From a virus, in the IMG/VR virus record IMGVR_UViG_3300033147_000418, positions 1-64,000 of that record: a stretch of DNA of 64,000 nt; one strand, given 5' to 3'. The notes under the pieces are model-generated. The model searched no databases, had not been told where the DNA came from, and saw nothing but the letters and a program-made list of their open reading frames with translations. Position numbers and translations under genes: made by a program. Each line of letters begins with the position of its first letter. The first letter of the stretch is position 1. Of this stretch, positions 16,258 to 24,624 are shown piece after piece.

Positions 16258-17139
16258 CTACGAGTTCACGACGACGACGCCGCGCTTCCCGGAAGGCTTG
16301 TCCTTGCCGCCGCCGCCGATTGCGCGGTGCGCTAGAGCTCCGCCGCCGAGGTAGAGGGCGGGCTTTTTCACCTTGTCCAGCTGCTTTGACGAGAGTCCGA
16401 CGCTCTTGTCCCCCACGTTGAGGCCGACTGCAGCCTTGCCGCCGCCGGTCGCGGCGCCACCTCCGGTCGCGGCAGCTTTGGGGACTGCTTTCTGCAAGCT
16501 CTTGTACGCATCCAGGTCCTTGAAGCCTTTGGCGTTTGTTGCAGTGAACACGCTCATCGCACTTTGCGCGCCGAGCTCTCGCTGCATGCGCGACACCAGC
16601 GCGGCGCGCTCACCTTCCCTGAGGTTGCCGGACTTCTGTACGATGTCCTGCCACTCGCGGAAGTTGCGGCCTACCTGCGCGTCACCCTTGGCGATGGTTT
16701 TGCCGGCCTGTCGGGCGCCGCGGGCCGCGCGCCAGTTCTGAACTCCGCGAACGGCGCGCCCAAGAAAAGCGTTCTTCTCGAGGAAATCAGCAACGGCTTC
16801 GGGGCTGTGCCCTTGCTCGAGGGCGGCCGCGACAAAGTCGGCCTCGCCCGGGTGTTCGGACGAGGCCGTCTTCGAATGCACTGGAGGGGTGCCGTTGTCG
16901 ATGGCGCTGATCTCCGCCATGGCGCGGCGGATGACCGCAACGGAAGCCGTCTTTTCGACCAACCCCTGCGCCGCGGCCGCTTCGTGATCGGCGTCAGTTG
17001 CGTTGACGGCCGCGCGGCAGCGATCGGCGAGTTTCATGAGGTCGTGCTTGGCAGGCTCGGAAGCCTGCTTCGCAAGGTGAGCCCCGCTGATACGGTTGAC
17101 GCCCGTTTCGTCGAGGAGCTGGTCGAGTGTGTAGCCCAT
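16258..17139 (-). CDS. Alanine-rich virion-region protein, 293 aa
   Basis: Unrecognised. The N terminus (YTLDQLLDETGVNRI) resembles the start of neighbouring acidic proteins (MPTLNDL, MNTLTDL). Residues 130-200 are basic and helical (WRAARGARQAGKTIAKGDAQ). The C-terminal part is Gly/Ala-rich (AAATGGGAATGGGKAAVG), followed by a hydrophobic Gly segment and a basic end (LYLGGGALAHRAIGGGGKD). That end layout recurs in the tagged small proteins. It probably belongs to the prohead core or the set of internal proteins. Confidence 0.6.
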   Translation of the reverse strand: MGYTLDQLLDETGVNRISGAHLAKQASEPAKHDLMKLADRCRAAVNATDADHEAAAAQGLVEKTASVAVIRRAMAEISAIDNGTPPVHSKTASSEHPGEADFVAAALEQGHSPEAVADFLEKNAFLGRAVRGVQNWRAARGARQAGKTIAKGDAQVGRNFREWQDIVQKSGNLREGERAALVSRMQRELGAQSAMSVFTATNAKGFKDLDAYKSLQKAVPKAAATGGGAATGGGKAAVGLNVGDKSVGLSSKQLDKVKKPALYLGGGALAHRAIGGGGKDKPSGKRGVVVVNS

Positions 17140-17178
17140 TGCGATCTCCTAGCGTGAGGCAGTTGCCTCGATTGTACC

Positions 17179-17730
17179 TCAGCGGTAGTGCTTGGCGATC
17201 AGGTGAGATACGTACTCGGGGTCTTGGGCCATGCGACGAAGCACGCTGTCGCGGACCGATGCTTCTTTCTCGCCGCCCTTGCAGTCGGGGCAGTCAGAGC
17301 AGCCGTCGCCTTTGCAGGACTTGTGCGAGCACTTCTTGCACTTGTCCTTGTCGCCGCCCTCGCCGAACATGCCGGCCATCGCCTGCTTCTCTTCCTCGAC
17401 CTTGTCCTTGTCCTTGTCCTTGTCGTCCTTGTCCTTGTCCTTGTCGTCGGACTTCTCGCCCCGCGCCTTTGCCATCAGAGCGGCGAGACCCTTGGACTTG
17501 TCGTCATCGGAAGCCTCGGGCATTTCCTCATCCATGGCTTGCTTGATGAGGTCGGCGAAGACGTTGTGGGCAAGGACGCGACCGATGTGGTCGTAGTCCT
17601 GGGCTTGCTTGATGAGCTCGGCGTCCACGTTAGCGAACGCCGGCCCGTGCTCCGCGACGGCCTGGGCCTGGGCCTCTTTGACGTGGTCCTGGCCCTGCAT
17701 CGTGGTGAAGACTTCTTTGAGTGAATTCAT
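17179..17730 (-). CDS. Acidic protein with Lys-Asp repeats and cysteine-rich segment, 183 aa
   Basis: Starts MNSLKEVFTTMQ, parallel to the MNSLQDIY and MNTLTDLY starts of neighbours. It carries a variant of the GRIMARGF motif at about residue 50 (HIGRVLAHNVFADLIKQA). Residues 90-115 are a Lys/Asp run (KDKDKDDKDKDKDK). Residues 130-155 hold seven cysteines (CKKCSHKSCKGDGC, then CSDCPDC), a likely zinc cluster. The C terminus is helical. An acidic prohead-core or scaffold protein is likely; the metal cluster is unexpected for one. Confidence 0.6.
   Translation of the reverse strand: MNSLKEVFTTMQGQDHVKEAQAQAVAEHGPAFANVDAELIKQAQDYDHIGRVLAHNVFADLIKQAMDEEMPEASDDDKSKGLAALMAKARGEKSDDKDKDKDDKDKDKDKVEEEKQAMAGMFGEGGDKDKCKKCSHKSCKGDGCSDCPDCKGGEKEASVRDSVLRRMAQDPEYVSHLIAKHYR
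17401..17450. repeat. Lys-Asp codon microsatellite
   Basis: CTTGTC hexamers repeat at least six times with small variations, encoding the Lys-Asp run of the gene at 17179. The tract is a likely site of length variation. Confidence 0.8.
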
Positions 17731-17774
17731 CGGTAACTCCGCGTTCGGGTTGAGTGGGAGACGGGAGTCTGAGG

Positions 17775-18494
17775 CTAAGCCTGCAGGTCTCGCACCGTCG
17801 CGAACCCGACCGGCGCGCCGCCGCCGAGGCTGATGGCCGCACCTTCGGGATCGTCACCGGTACCCTGGCCAGCCGAGATCGTTTTCTTCGGCTTGAGCAC
17901 GTCCTTGTAGACCTGCTTCGGGCCGGTGCCGGCCGTCTCGATCTTCTGATCGTGGGCCTCGTTGCCGGCGAAGTTGGTCTCGACGGTCGGAAGGCCGCGC
18001 TCACCGAGCGAGGGAGTCGACGCCGCGGACGGCGACTCGGTCATCTGGTTGGACGCCACGTCGGTGTCCATGTTGCCGGCGAGCTTGCTGAACTCGTCGT
18101 AGAAGCCGCGCGCCATGATGCGACCGGCCGCGTCGTACTCGGACGCGATCTTGACGATCTCGTCGTTGGTGTCGGTCTCGACGATCTCCTGGGTCTCGGC
18201 GTCGGCGAGGTCCGAAGCCATCTTCGCGAAGTCGACGTCGGCAGACCCATCGTCCATCGTGACCTCCGGGGGAACGTTGGCGACCTGGTGGGCGATCTTC
18301 TCGTGGTCGGCGTCGGAGATTGCCATGTAGATGTCTTGCAGCGAGTTCATTTCGTCCCCTCCAGAGGCGATCTTGGTTGTGCCGGGAATCCCGGCGTCGA
18401 AGGCGTCCGGAGTGCTGCCGGACGTGGGAGCCGCGTTGATCTCGGCGTCTGGAGCCGAGGCAAACTTTTCCATGAGGTCGTTGAGTGTGGGCAT
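17775..18494 (-). CDS. Acidic scaffold-like protein with AAGRIMARGFYDEFSKLA motif, 239 aa
   Basis: Very acidic and largely disordered or helical. Residues 121-138 (AAGRIMARGFYDEFSKLA) match the protein at 21136 almost exactly. An internal ATG at codon 49 (MNSLQDIY) has its own ribosome site (GGAGGGG) and looks like the N terminus of the neighbouring paralogs, so two proteins may be made or an old fusion may be present. The upstream start at 18494 also has a ribosome site (AAGGAA). It follows the protease-like gene, so a prohead core or scaffold role is likely. Confidence 0.6.
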   Translation of the reverse strand: MPTLNDLMEKFASAPDAEINAAPTSGSTPDAFDAGIPGTTKIASGGDEMNSLQDIYMAISDADHEKIAHQVANVPPEVTMDDGSADVDFAKMASDLADAETQEIVETDTNDEIVKIASEYDAAGRIMARGFYDEFSKLAGNMDTDVASNQMTESPSAASTPSLGERGLPTVETNFAGNEAHDQKIETAGTGPKQVYKDVLKPKKTISAGQGTGDDPEGAAISLGGGAPVGFATVRDLQA

Positions 18495-18498
18495 GAAC

Positions 18499-20403
18499 CT
18501 ATTCCTTTTTGCGCGATGCGAGTCGTCTGGTTGCGTTGAAGATTCTCGTGTCGATGGAGGCGCCGACTATCGAAGAAGGCACCGCCGACGCAGACGACCC
18601 GGCTGCGTACATGGCTGTGGTCCCAGGTGCGCTGCTGTGTTTTGTGAGGTCCAACACGTCCGGTCGCAATGACGCGAGCCGGTCGAACGATGTAGAGGGC
18701 GCGTTGCTTTGACATCGTTGTTGCTGGTTGCCTGCGTAGATGTATGCGAGAGGAATCAATCCCAACTGAGCAACAGGATTCATGCTCGCAGTCTTCGTGC
18801 CATGGTAGGCCCGTGCATTACCACCGTCAAGTCCACTCCCCGTACCGTGCGGAGTGATCTGACGAGCCGACGACATGGTCGAAAGGCCAACTGATGCTCC
18901 GACGCCTGCACTCATCAGCAGCGGAAGGAGCCACGGGTGTTTTGACAGAGCTCGAAGCGGAGAGGGGGCCTTGCTCATCAGCGAGGGGAAATGCCTTCGA
19001 AACACCATGAAGCCTGCCGCCAGAGCAAGACTCGCCGGAACGAGCCCTTGGATCCCTGATGAGCGCCGCTTCTCGTCGTCGGTCATCGGGTACCACTGGC
19101 TGTCTCGCTTGTAGGTGACCCCGCCCTGCTTCTCCATCCGCTCGAGCCGGTTGAGCAAGACTTCCGGGTAGCACGACCGGTCCTCGATGTACGAGTACAG
19201 GACCATCGCGACTTTTTCGCTGACGTCATGCTCGGTCAAAACCCGAAGTGCCGCCGCCCACTTAGGCATCGTTGCCGCCGGCCTTGTCTCGTCGAACACA
19301 AGTCGGCGGGCGGCGAGCTTGTTTGCGAGCGCGGCCGCACCTTGCTTCACCAGAATGATGCGCTGGAACTCCTCCGGCTTCAGATCGATCCCGAGCGCAA
19401 CCAGCGTAGCGAAGATGTCTTTGAGCGGGAACTGGGCCAGTGCGTCGAGGGCGCCTGGTGGGATGGACCGCTCGTTGGACTTGACCGCGGAAGCGTCGTC
19501 CATGAAGCCGGTGAGCTTCGCCTTGTCCTCCGACGTAACTCCAGAGATGTTTGCCGGTGGCGCGGACGGGACGTCCTTGTCGATCTCAGCGTTCTTGCGC
19601 TGGACGGCGGCCTTCTCCTCCGCGCTCAGCTTGGCGTAGTAGTGCTCACCGATTTCGGCCGAGGCCTTGATGTGGCCGCCGGGTTCGAGGCCGCGCTCCG
19701 TGATCCCGACGGATGACATCGCAACCTTCTTGAGAACGTGGCTGGCCTTCTCTGCGCCGATAGTCACGAAGCTGATGTCGAAGAACTTTGGCAGCCAGTT
19801 GTAGGCGAAGACCCTGCGGCCGTCGCTCAGGATCTTGTTCATCTGGTAGCGCAGATGGGGGCAGTACTCGGCGCGGTTGCGCGCGCGATTTTTGCAGATT
19901 GAGCACTCGTCCCAGGGAACCTTGCACCCCATCGATACGTCCCAGTACGTGCCGTTGGAGAGGTCTCCAAGGATGTCCTGGCACTTCGAGTCGTCGACGC
20001 GGATGATCAGAAGGACCCGATGCATGTTCGGGTCGTAGGACGCAAGCGCGACCTTCTCTCCGTACGCGCGCGCCGGGTCTTTGTTGACGTGGTGCTTGTA
20101 CGGATACGCGTAGTGCATGAACGTCTCGTAGCCGTAGTCGCTGCCCTTGTGCGACAGCGCGACCTCGGGGAAGTAGTCCCCGTTGACGTTCGATCCGTAG
20201 AACTCGCCGGCGCCCATGGCGTCGATGAGCAGCTGCGTCTTGCCGGCGATCGGCTTGGCGGAGCGGATGTAGTGCTCGATGTCCGGCGGCAGCGGCCGCG
20301 CCATCTTGATGTGGCCGATGGTCTTGTTGACGTCGGCCTCGATCGGGAAGATGTGCGGTCCGGTGCTGGAGTCGTAGCCCGAGAATGTGAGGAGCTTGTA
20401 CAT
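18499..20403 (-). CDS. Prohead-protease-like protein with zinc cluster and membrane-type segments, 634 aa
   Basis: The N-terminal ~225 residues resemble phage prohead maturation proteases: His104/105 (KHHVNKDPARAYG), a strand run (RVLLIIRVDD), then DVSMGCKV with Ser157, the S-x-G position of the serine protease fold. Directly after come four cysteines (C160, C167, C170, C181), probably binding zinc, an addition I do not know from standard prohead proteases. Residues 453-468 and 491-508 are hydrophobic and may cross or bind a membrane, also unusual. It lies upstream of scaffold and capsid genes, where a maturation protease belongs. The protease call is moderate; catalysis needs testing. Confidence 0.6.
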   Translation of the reverse strand: MYKLLTFSGYDSSTGPHIFPIEADVNKTIGHIKMARPLPPDIEHYIRSAKPIAGKTQLLIDAMGAGEFYGSNVNGDYFPEVALSHKGSDYGYETFMHYAYPYKHHVNKDPARAYGEKVALASYDPNMHRVLLIIRVDDSKCQDILGDLSNGTYWDVSMGCKVPWDECSICKNRARNRAEYCPHLRYQMNKILSDGRRVFAYNWLPKFFDISFVTIGAEKASHVLKKVAMSSVGITERGLEPGGHIKASAEIGEHYYAKLSAEEKAAVQRKNAEIDKDVPSAPPANISGVTSEDKAKLTGFMDDASAVKSNERSIPPGALDALAQFPLKDIFATLVALGIDLKPEEFQRIILVKQGAAALANKLAARRLVFDETRPAATMPKWAAALRVLTEHDVSEKVAMVLYSYIEDRSCYPEVLLNRLERMEKQGGVTYKRDSQWYPMTDDEKRRSSGIQGLVPASLALAAGFMVFRRHFPSLMSKAPSPLRALSKHPWLLPLLMSAGVGASVGLSTMSSARQITPHGTGSGLDGGNARAYHGTKTASMNPVAQLGLIPLAYIYAGNQQQRCQSNAPSTSFDRLASLRPDVLDLTKHSSAPGTTAMYAAGSSASAVPSSIVGASIDTRIFNATRRLASRKKE

Positions 20404-21120
20404 CTAGACCGCAGACTTGCGAGGCGCTTGGGCGATCGGTGGAGCTGCTGCTGGTGCGGTGGGCGAGGTATACGCAGGACGAGTCCACCCGCGCATGGAC
20501 GACGGAGTAGCACTCGACTGTGGAGCGTACGGAACGGCTCCCACCTGCCTTGGCGGTTGCGAGTTTTTGATCGATGTCTCTCGCGGGGTGTTCGAAACCC
20601 CTCCGCCGCTGGCTCGCGTTGCTGTTGCGGGGCCCTGCCTGGCGCCAGTGAGCTTAGAACCTTCCGCGGGAAGGGTCGTGGCTGGCTTTGATCTATGAGG
20701 TGCTGGCGGCCTTGTTTTGCCGACCATCGGTTTGCCTTGGGCCGCGCTGGCGCCCGCTCCGGTGATAAACTCGTGCGCTTTGCGAACGGTCCGCCCCATG
20801 CCCGACTCGAAGGCGAGTCCTTGGTCTTGCGCCGGAGGCTTCGACCGGCCGCGCCTGGGCGGAGCCTTGGCCTTGACTGCGGTTTGCGCTCTCGCACCTG
20901 CACGAATCCCCGGCGACGGCCGCCAAGTTCCGATCGACCGCTTCGCCGGGGATTCCATTCGCTGCGTGGGGATCGCCTTCGAGAGCGCGTTGGTGGGACC
21001 AATGGAGTTGATGACGGGCGCCTTCTGTGACCCTTTCAACCATGTCGGCCCCCCGGCCGCAGCCGTAGCGACCGCTACCTTGAGCAGCTCGTCGCAGAAG
21101 CCTGTCAGGAAGCTGTCCAT
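20404..21120 (-). CDS. FLxGFxDELxK-tagged, proline/basic-rich protein, 238 aa
   Basis: Starts MDSFLTGFCDELLKVAVA, a full tag. The remaining ~215 residues have low complexity: P, A, S, R and K dominate (KAKAPPRRGRSKPPAQD, SPTAPAAAPPIAQAPRK), with a net positive charge. It is probably disordered and DNA-compatible. This agrees with an internal head protein packed beside DNA. It is adjacent to the protease-like gene, which could process it. The end coincides with the start of that gene. Confidence 0.65.
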   Translation of the reverse strand: MDSFLTGFCDELLKVAVATAAAGGPTWLKGSQKAPVINSIGPTNALSKAIPTQRMESPAKRSIGTWRPSPGIRAGARAQTAVKAKAPPRRGRSKPPAQDQGLAFESGMGRTVRKAHEFITGAGASAAQGKPMVGKTRPPAPHRSKPATTLPAEGSKLTGARQGPATATRASGGGVSNTPRETSIKNSQPPRQVGAVPYAPQSSATPSSMRGWTRPAYTSPTAPAAAPPIAQAPRKSAV

Positions 21121-21135
21121 TGGACGCTAACCAGG

Positions 21136-21429
21136 TCAGACCTTCGTCTTGCTCTGGGCGTTGAGCTGGGCGAGGTTGAGCTTGGGCGGCGGCGCCGCGG
21201 TTGCCCCGGTGCCGGCGGGCTGCTGCCCCGGTGCCTTCCAGGCCTTGGCGGCGACCGGCGGCGCCGGCGGCGCGGCGAGCTTGTTCATCTCGTCCGCGAA
21301 GCCGCGCGCCATGATGCGACCGGCGGCATCCTCTTCCTCGGCCTGCTTGACCAGTTCGGTGGCCTGCTTCTCGAGCTCGACGTCCATCGGGACGATCGCC
21401 TGGTTGTACAGATCTGTGAGGGTATTCAT
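21136..21429 (-). CDS. Small acidic AAGRIMARGF-motif protein, 97 aa
   Basis: N terminus MNTLTDLYNQAIVPMDVE, then an acidic helix, then AAGRIMARGFADEMNKLA at residues 35-52, nearly identical to the motif in the protein at 17775. The C-terminal half is Ala/Pro-rich and ends basic. It is a minimal version of the family: a helical tag and a flexible tail. A scaffold or internal role is inferred. Confidence 0.65.
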   Translation of the reverse strand: MNTLTDLYNQAIVPMDVELEKQATELVKQAEEEDAAGRIMARGFADEMNKLAAPPAPPVAAKAWKAPGQQPAGTGATAAPPPKLNLAQLNAQSKTKV

Positions 21430-21456
21430 CTCGCTGCTCCTTGATGGTCTTTTGGG

Positions 21457-22338
21457 CTAGCCGCCCGTGATGACTCTCTTGAGGCCACTGGCGGCCTGGC
21501 CAAGTAATCCCTGTGGTCGTGGCTTCGCCTTCCCGCGGACGAGCCGTTTGGCTCCGCGGCCGACACCCTTGAGCCCTCGAAGACCCATCTTCCCGGCGAG
21601 TAGGGCGGCGACGCCCATGGCGATCGGGCTCCTGGTGACGGCCTGAAGGCCTTTGTCGGCGGTCGATGCGGCTTGGCGCCCGAGCTCCTTGAGGCTGTCT
21701 CCACCCTGGCTGGAGAGCTGCCCCCCGTAGCCTTCGGCCTTGCTGGCGTAGTCCTTGATGGCGCCGACTTTCGACATCCCGTAGCTCGTTCCGAGGAAGC
21801 GGGGCGGCGACGCCGATGCGTGTTTGCCGACCTGATGGCCGTATCCAGCCGGTCGACTGGAGCCGCCCGTCTCGGTCAGCCCGTGACGCACGCTCTTGCC
21901 CACGCCGAAGGACGGATTTGACGTCTCCGTGTCATGGAAGCGCTCACCCCCGGCCTCGAGCCCCTCTGGCTGCTCATAGGTGGCGCGATGAAATCCTGTC
22001 GGAAGACCACTGTCGGCATCCCACTCGTTGGGCGTTTTGCCAGCGGTCTTGGCTCCGTCACCGGTACCATACATTCCGCCGCTCATGCCCTCGCCGCGCT
22101 CACCCATGCCGCCGACAGGGCCGCCGGTCGCGCCGATGTTGAGCTTCTCGGTGCCCGGCTTTGGTGCGCCGCCCTTGCCGTCGCCGGTGCCCATCTTCGG
22201 AGCGACGTTGATGCCGCCGCCGGAAGGCGTCTGTCCGGGGGAGTAGCTGGACATCGACCCCTTTTCGAAGAAGTTGCCGTCGTCGCGCCCGGCCAGCTCG
22301 TGAAAGAAGCGCCCTTCTCTGTCGGTGGTCTTTGCCAT
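21457..22338 (-). CDS. Glycine-rich protein with C-terminal hydrophobic-basic end, 293 aa
   Basis: The start is taken at ATG 22338, which has GAGGA upstream and avoids overlap with the zincin gene; the frame opens 32 codons earlier. The N terminus has FFHELAGRDDGNFFEK, a loose relative of the tag. The middle is Gly/Ser/Thr-rich and probably disordered. The C terminus has an Ala/Gly hydrophobic helix (AMGVAALLAGKMGLRGL) then KGVGRGAKRLVRGKAKPR. This matches the recurrent internal-protein layout. Function unknown. Confidence 0.6.
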   Translation of the reverse strand: MAKTTDREGRFFHELAGRDDGNFFEKGSMSSYSPGQTPSGGGINVAPKMGTGDGKGGAPKPGTEKLNIGATGGPVGGMGERGEGMSGGMYGTGDGAKTAGKTPNEWDADSGLPTGFHRATYEQPEGLEAGGERFHDTETSNPSFGVGKSVRHGLTETGGSSRPAGYGHQVGKHASASPPRFLGTSYGMSKVGAIKDYASKAEGYGGQLSSQGGDSLKELGRQAASTADKGLQAVTRSPIAMGVAALLAGKMGLRGLKGVGRGAKRLVRGKAKPRPQGLLGQAASGLKRVITGG

Positions 22339-22363
22339 GGGATCCTCTTCGCGCGTGACGAGC

Positions 22364-23194
22364 CTACTTCGACGCCTTCGATCGTCGCTGCATGAGCGCT
22401 CGATGATAGGCGAGGACGCCTTCGCGTCGGCCAATCAAACGCGCGCGCGAGGCAACGTCCATGACGTCGTCGGAGCCTTCCTCGTACCCCTTCTTGCGAC
22501 CCTTGCGCCCACCGACCACAGCACCGCCGGCGCCGGCGCCGCCAGCCATGAGCAAGCCCTTGCCCATGGTCATGCGACCGGTGCCACTTGCGCCAGCCTT
22601 GGCTCCACGGCCGATCATCGCTGCGAGGTTTCCGAGGCCTGGGCGGGCCGTTTTGAAGATCTCGTTGCTGAATCCTTCGAGGAAGCTCATGGCAACCTTC
22701 TCCTTGCTGACGCGCTCGAGCAAGCCGTGGATGAATCGCGCCTTGGCTGGAACACGCTTGGTCGTTTCGCCGTTGTGGATGAAAAACTCAGAGAAGGTGT
22801 CACAGAAATCCTCCTCGGGACTGGTCTTCGCGTACTCGTCGACGTAGCCATCGTCGCGTGTGGAAGTCGCCCATCGCTTGAGTAGCGCCGGTGATCCCCG
22901 AAGGATGGAATGGGCAAGTTCATGGTAGACAGAGCGGCGAAACTGCTCAGGATCAATCTCTCCGCCATGATACACGCCCTTGTCGAATACAACAATTGTG
23001 CCGTCGTCGGGCTCGTACTTCGAGTGTCCCGGCGCCTCCGGCGGAGCGTTGGTTAGGACAGAGCGTCGATTGATCGAACGTAGGTGAGGGTTCTTTTCGA
23101 CCCATGCTTGGGGTAGCGGGGAGAGGATCTTGACGAGCTCGCGGACCTCTTCAGGCCGCCACTTGCCGTCGAGCTGAAGCGCCCGAATCCTCAC
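22364..23194 (-). CDS. Zincin-like (HExxH) domain joined to an FLxGF-tagged glycine-zipper protein, 276 aa
   Basis: Residues 91-95 are HELAH within SVYHELAHSILRG, a metallopeptidase zinc motif, and an acidic cluster EEDFCDTFSEFF about 30 residues on can supply the third ligand. Codon 169 is an ATG with AAGGAG nine bases upstream, and the protein from there reads MSFLEGFSNEIFKTARPG, another copy of the tag. It then runs into a Gly-rich hydrophobic segment (GLLMAGGAGAGGAVVGG) and a basic end. So a nested tagged product (22364-22690) is likely besides the full chain. GTG start overlaps the upstream stop. Substrate unknown; cell-wall or virion-protein cleavage are options. Confidence 0.65.
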   Translation of the reverse strand: MRIRALQLDGKWRPEEVRELVKILSPLPQAWVEKNPHLRSINRRSVLTNAPPEAPGHSKYEPDDGTIVVFDKGVYHGGEIDPEQFRRSVYHELAHSILRGSPALLKRWATSTRDDGYVDEYAKTSPEEDFCDTFSEFFIHNGETTKRVPAKARFIHGLLERVSKEKVAMSFLEGFSNEIFKTARPGLGNLAAMIGRGAKAGASGTGRMTMGKGLLMAGGAGAGGAVVGGRKGRKKGYEEGSDDVMDVASRARLIGRREGVLAYHRALMQRRSKASK

Positions 23195-24615
23195 AGAACC
23201 TTCAGGAGATCGCCGAAGAACTTGGAGAGGATACCGCCCGAGAGAGCAGCGCCGGCGGCGACCAGGCCGGCATACCTCATCGGGTGCTGCTCACGCCATG
23301 AATCATCAACCTTCTGGGTGAACGGGACACCCTTCGGTCTCTTGGTGTAGGAGCTTTCGAGCTGCTCGGGGGAGATGCGCTGGCGAACCTCTTTGCCCGC
23401 CGGCGTTCCGTAGAGGTACAGCGCGCCAAGCGTGGCCGGGATGGCCGACGCGACCGAGCCCATGACGAACTCCGGGGATGTTCCAACCTCCCTGGCTCCC
23501 TGGCCAATGCGGCGTAGGAGGTTGGGCCCCTTGAGCAGTTCGGCTGTTTGCACTCCGACCTGGCGGCCGAGGTTGCCGATGTCCTTGGCGATGCCGCCGC
23601 CCCACTTGAGGGTTTCCCCAAGGATGGCGCTGGTCTTTTCCAACTCGCGCATCTGCTGCTGGACCATGGAGTCGACCTCGGCTTTCTCCCCCCTGGCTTC
23701 GCGCATGTATTTGCGAGCGAGGGCCATGCCGACAACCGCAGGTATGGCGCCGAGTAGGTACGTCCCGAATGCGGGGGCCAATTTTTTGAGAGCCTCGACC
23801 GCTGCATGGCGCCCCTCGACCTTCGCTATATGTCTCAGGGCAAGACCTGTAGCCTTGGCTTCTGGGTAGAGCTGGGTTGCTGCGAGCGTCGCGCCAAGGA
23901 TTTCTGGCGCATGGTCCTGCATGAACTCGATGGCCTTGTCGTCAATCGTGCCCGGCAGGATTTCCTTGATTCGATCGCCGGCAACCAATGCGATAGGGAG
24001 GGCCGTCAAGACGCCGCGTTGAAGGATCGGCTCGGCGAAGCGGCGGATCTTTCCAATGCGTCCCGCAGTGTAGTCGGCGGCGTGGCCGAGTTCATGGAGG
24101 GCAATCGCTTTGCCGACGATGGGGAAGTTGACAGTTTTCGTTGCGACGTTGTAGTTCGGGCCCACCAGCCCAGACAGGGCCCCTCGGTGGAAATTGACAG
24201 TCACTCCCTTTTGAATGAGCTTGTGCTTGTTCATGAACGATTCAACCACTGGGGCGATTTCGTTCATCTTGTCAGTAAATATCGGGCTGGCGATGGCAAG
24301 GTCCGCCCGAATCCTCGGGCTGACCTTGAAGAGCCCCATGAACCGCGAAGAGAGCAAGTCGGCGCGCGGAACAATTGCCTCGACAGTGCCAACTTCGGAC
24401 AGTGGCTTTGCGACGACCCGGGAAATGAAGGGGACCGCCTTCGCCGCGATAGAGCCACTCACCGCCGCGAGCCCAGCCATGGCGCGCTCACCCGGGTCGA
24501 GGCTATCCCGGTCCGGGTTGTCAGTTATGTTGCGAACCGATGCCGAGTTGCTTGTGGTCGGCGCCGAGTCGGCCGTTTTCTCGTGAAAGAAAACGCTGAG
24601 TGGATCCCTGGTCAA
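23191..24615 (-). CDS. Zincin-like membrane-active virion protein candidate, 474 aa
   Basis: HELGH at residues 174-178 in IALHELGHAADY is a metallopeptidase motif. A Glu at 238 in DHAPEILGAT is a likely third ligand, since the same segment is conserved in the paralog at 43649. A shared block LKKLAPAFGTYLLGAIPAVV follows, hydrophobic and Gly/Ala-rich. The N terminus has FFHEKTAD, a loose tag-like start. Several other hydrophobic stretches are present (ALPIALVAGDR, AGLVAAGAALSGGIL). TTG start with GAGGT upstream. The mix of a zinc site with membrane-type helices suggests a protein delivered into, or acting on, the host envelope. Confidence 0.62.
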   Translation of the reverse strand: MTRDPLSVFFHEKTADSAPTTSNSASVRNITDNPDRDSLDPGERAMAGLAAVSGSIAAKAVPFISRVVAKPLSEVGTVEAIVPRADLLSSRFMGLFKVSPRIRADLAIASPIFTDKMNEIAPVVESFMNKHKLIQKGVTVNFHRGALSGLVGPNYNVATKTVNFPIVGKAIALHELGHAADYTAGRIGKIRRFAEPILQRGVLTALPIALVAGDRIKEILPGTIDDKAIEFMQDHAPEILGATLAATQLYPEAKATGLALRHIAKVEGRHAAVEALKKLAPAFGTYLLGAIPAVVGMALARKYMREARGEKAEVDSMVQQQMRELEKTSAILGETLKWGGGIAKDIGNLGRQVGVQTAELLKGPNLLRRIGQGAREVGTSPEFVMGSVASAIPATLGALYLYGTPAGKEVRQRISPEQLESSYTKRPKGVPFTQKVDDSWREQHPMRYAGLVAAGAALSGGILSKFFGDLLKVL

Positions 24616-24624
24616 GCCGCTACC

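Noticed and set aside
17156-17169. GAGGCAGTTGCCTC inverted repeat between two genes
   Set aside because: A 6-base stem with a 2-base loop and no T-run is too weak for a terminator; it may be chance at this GC content.
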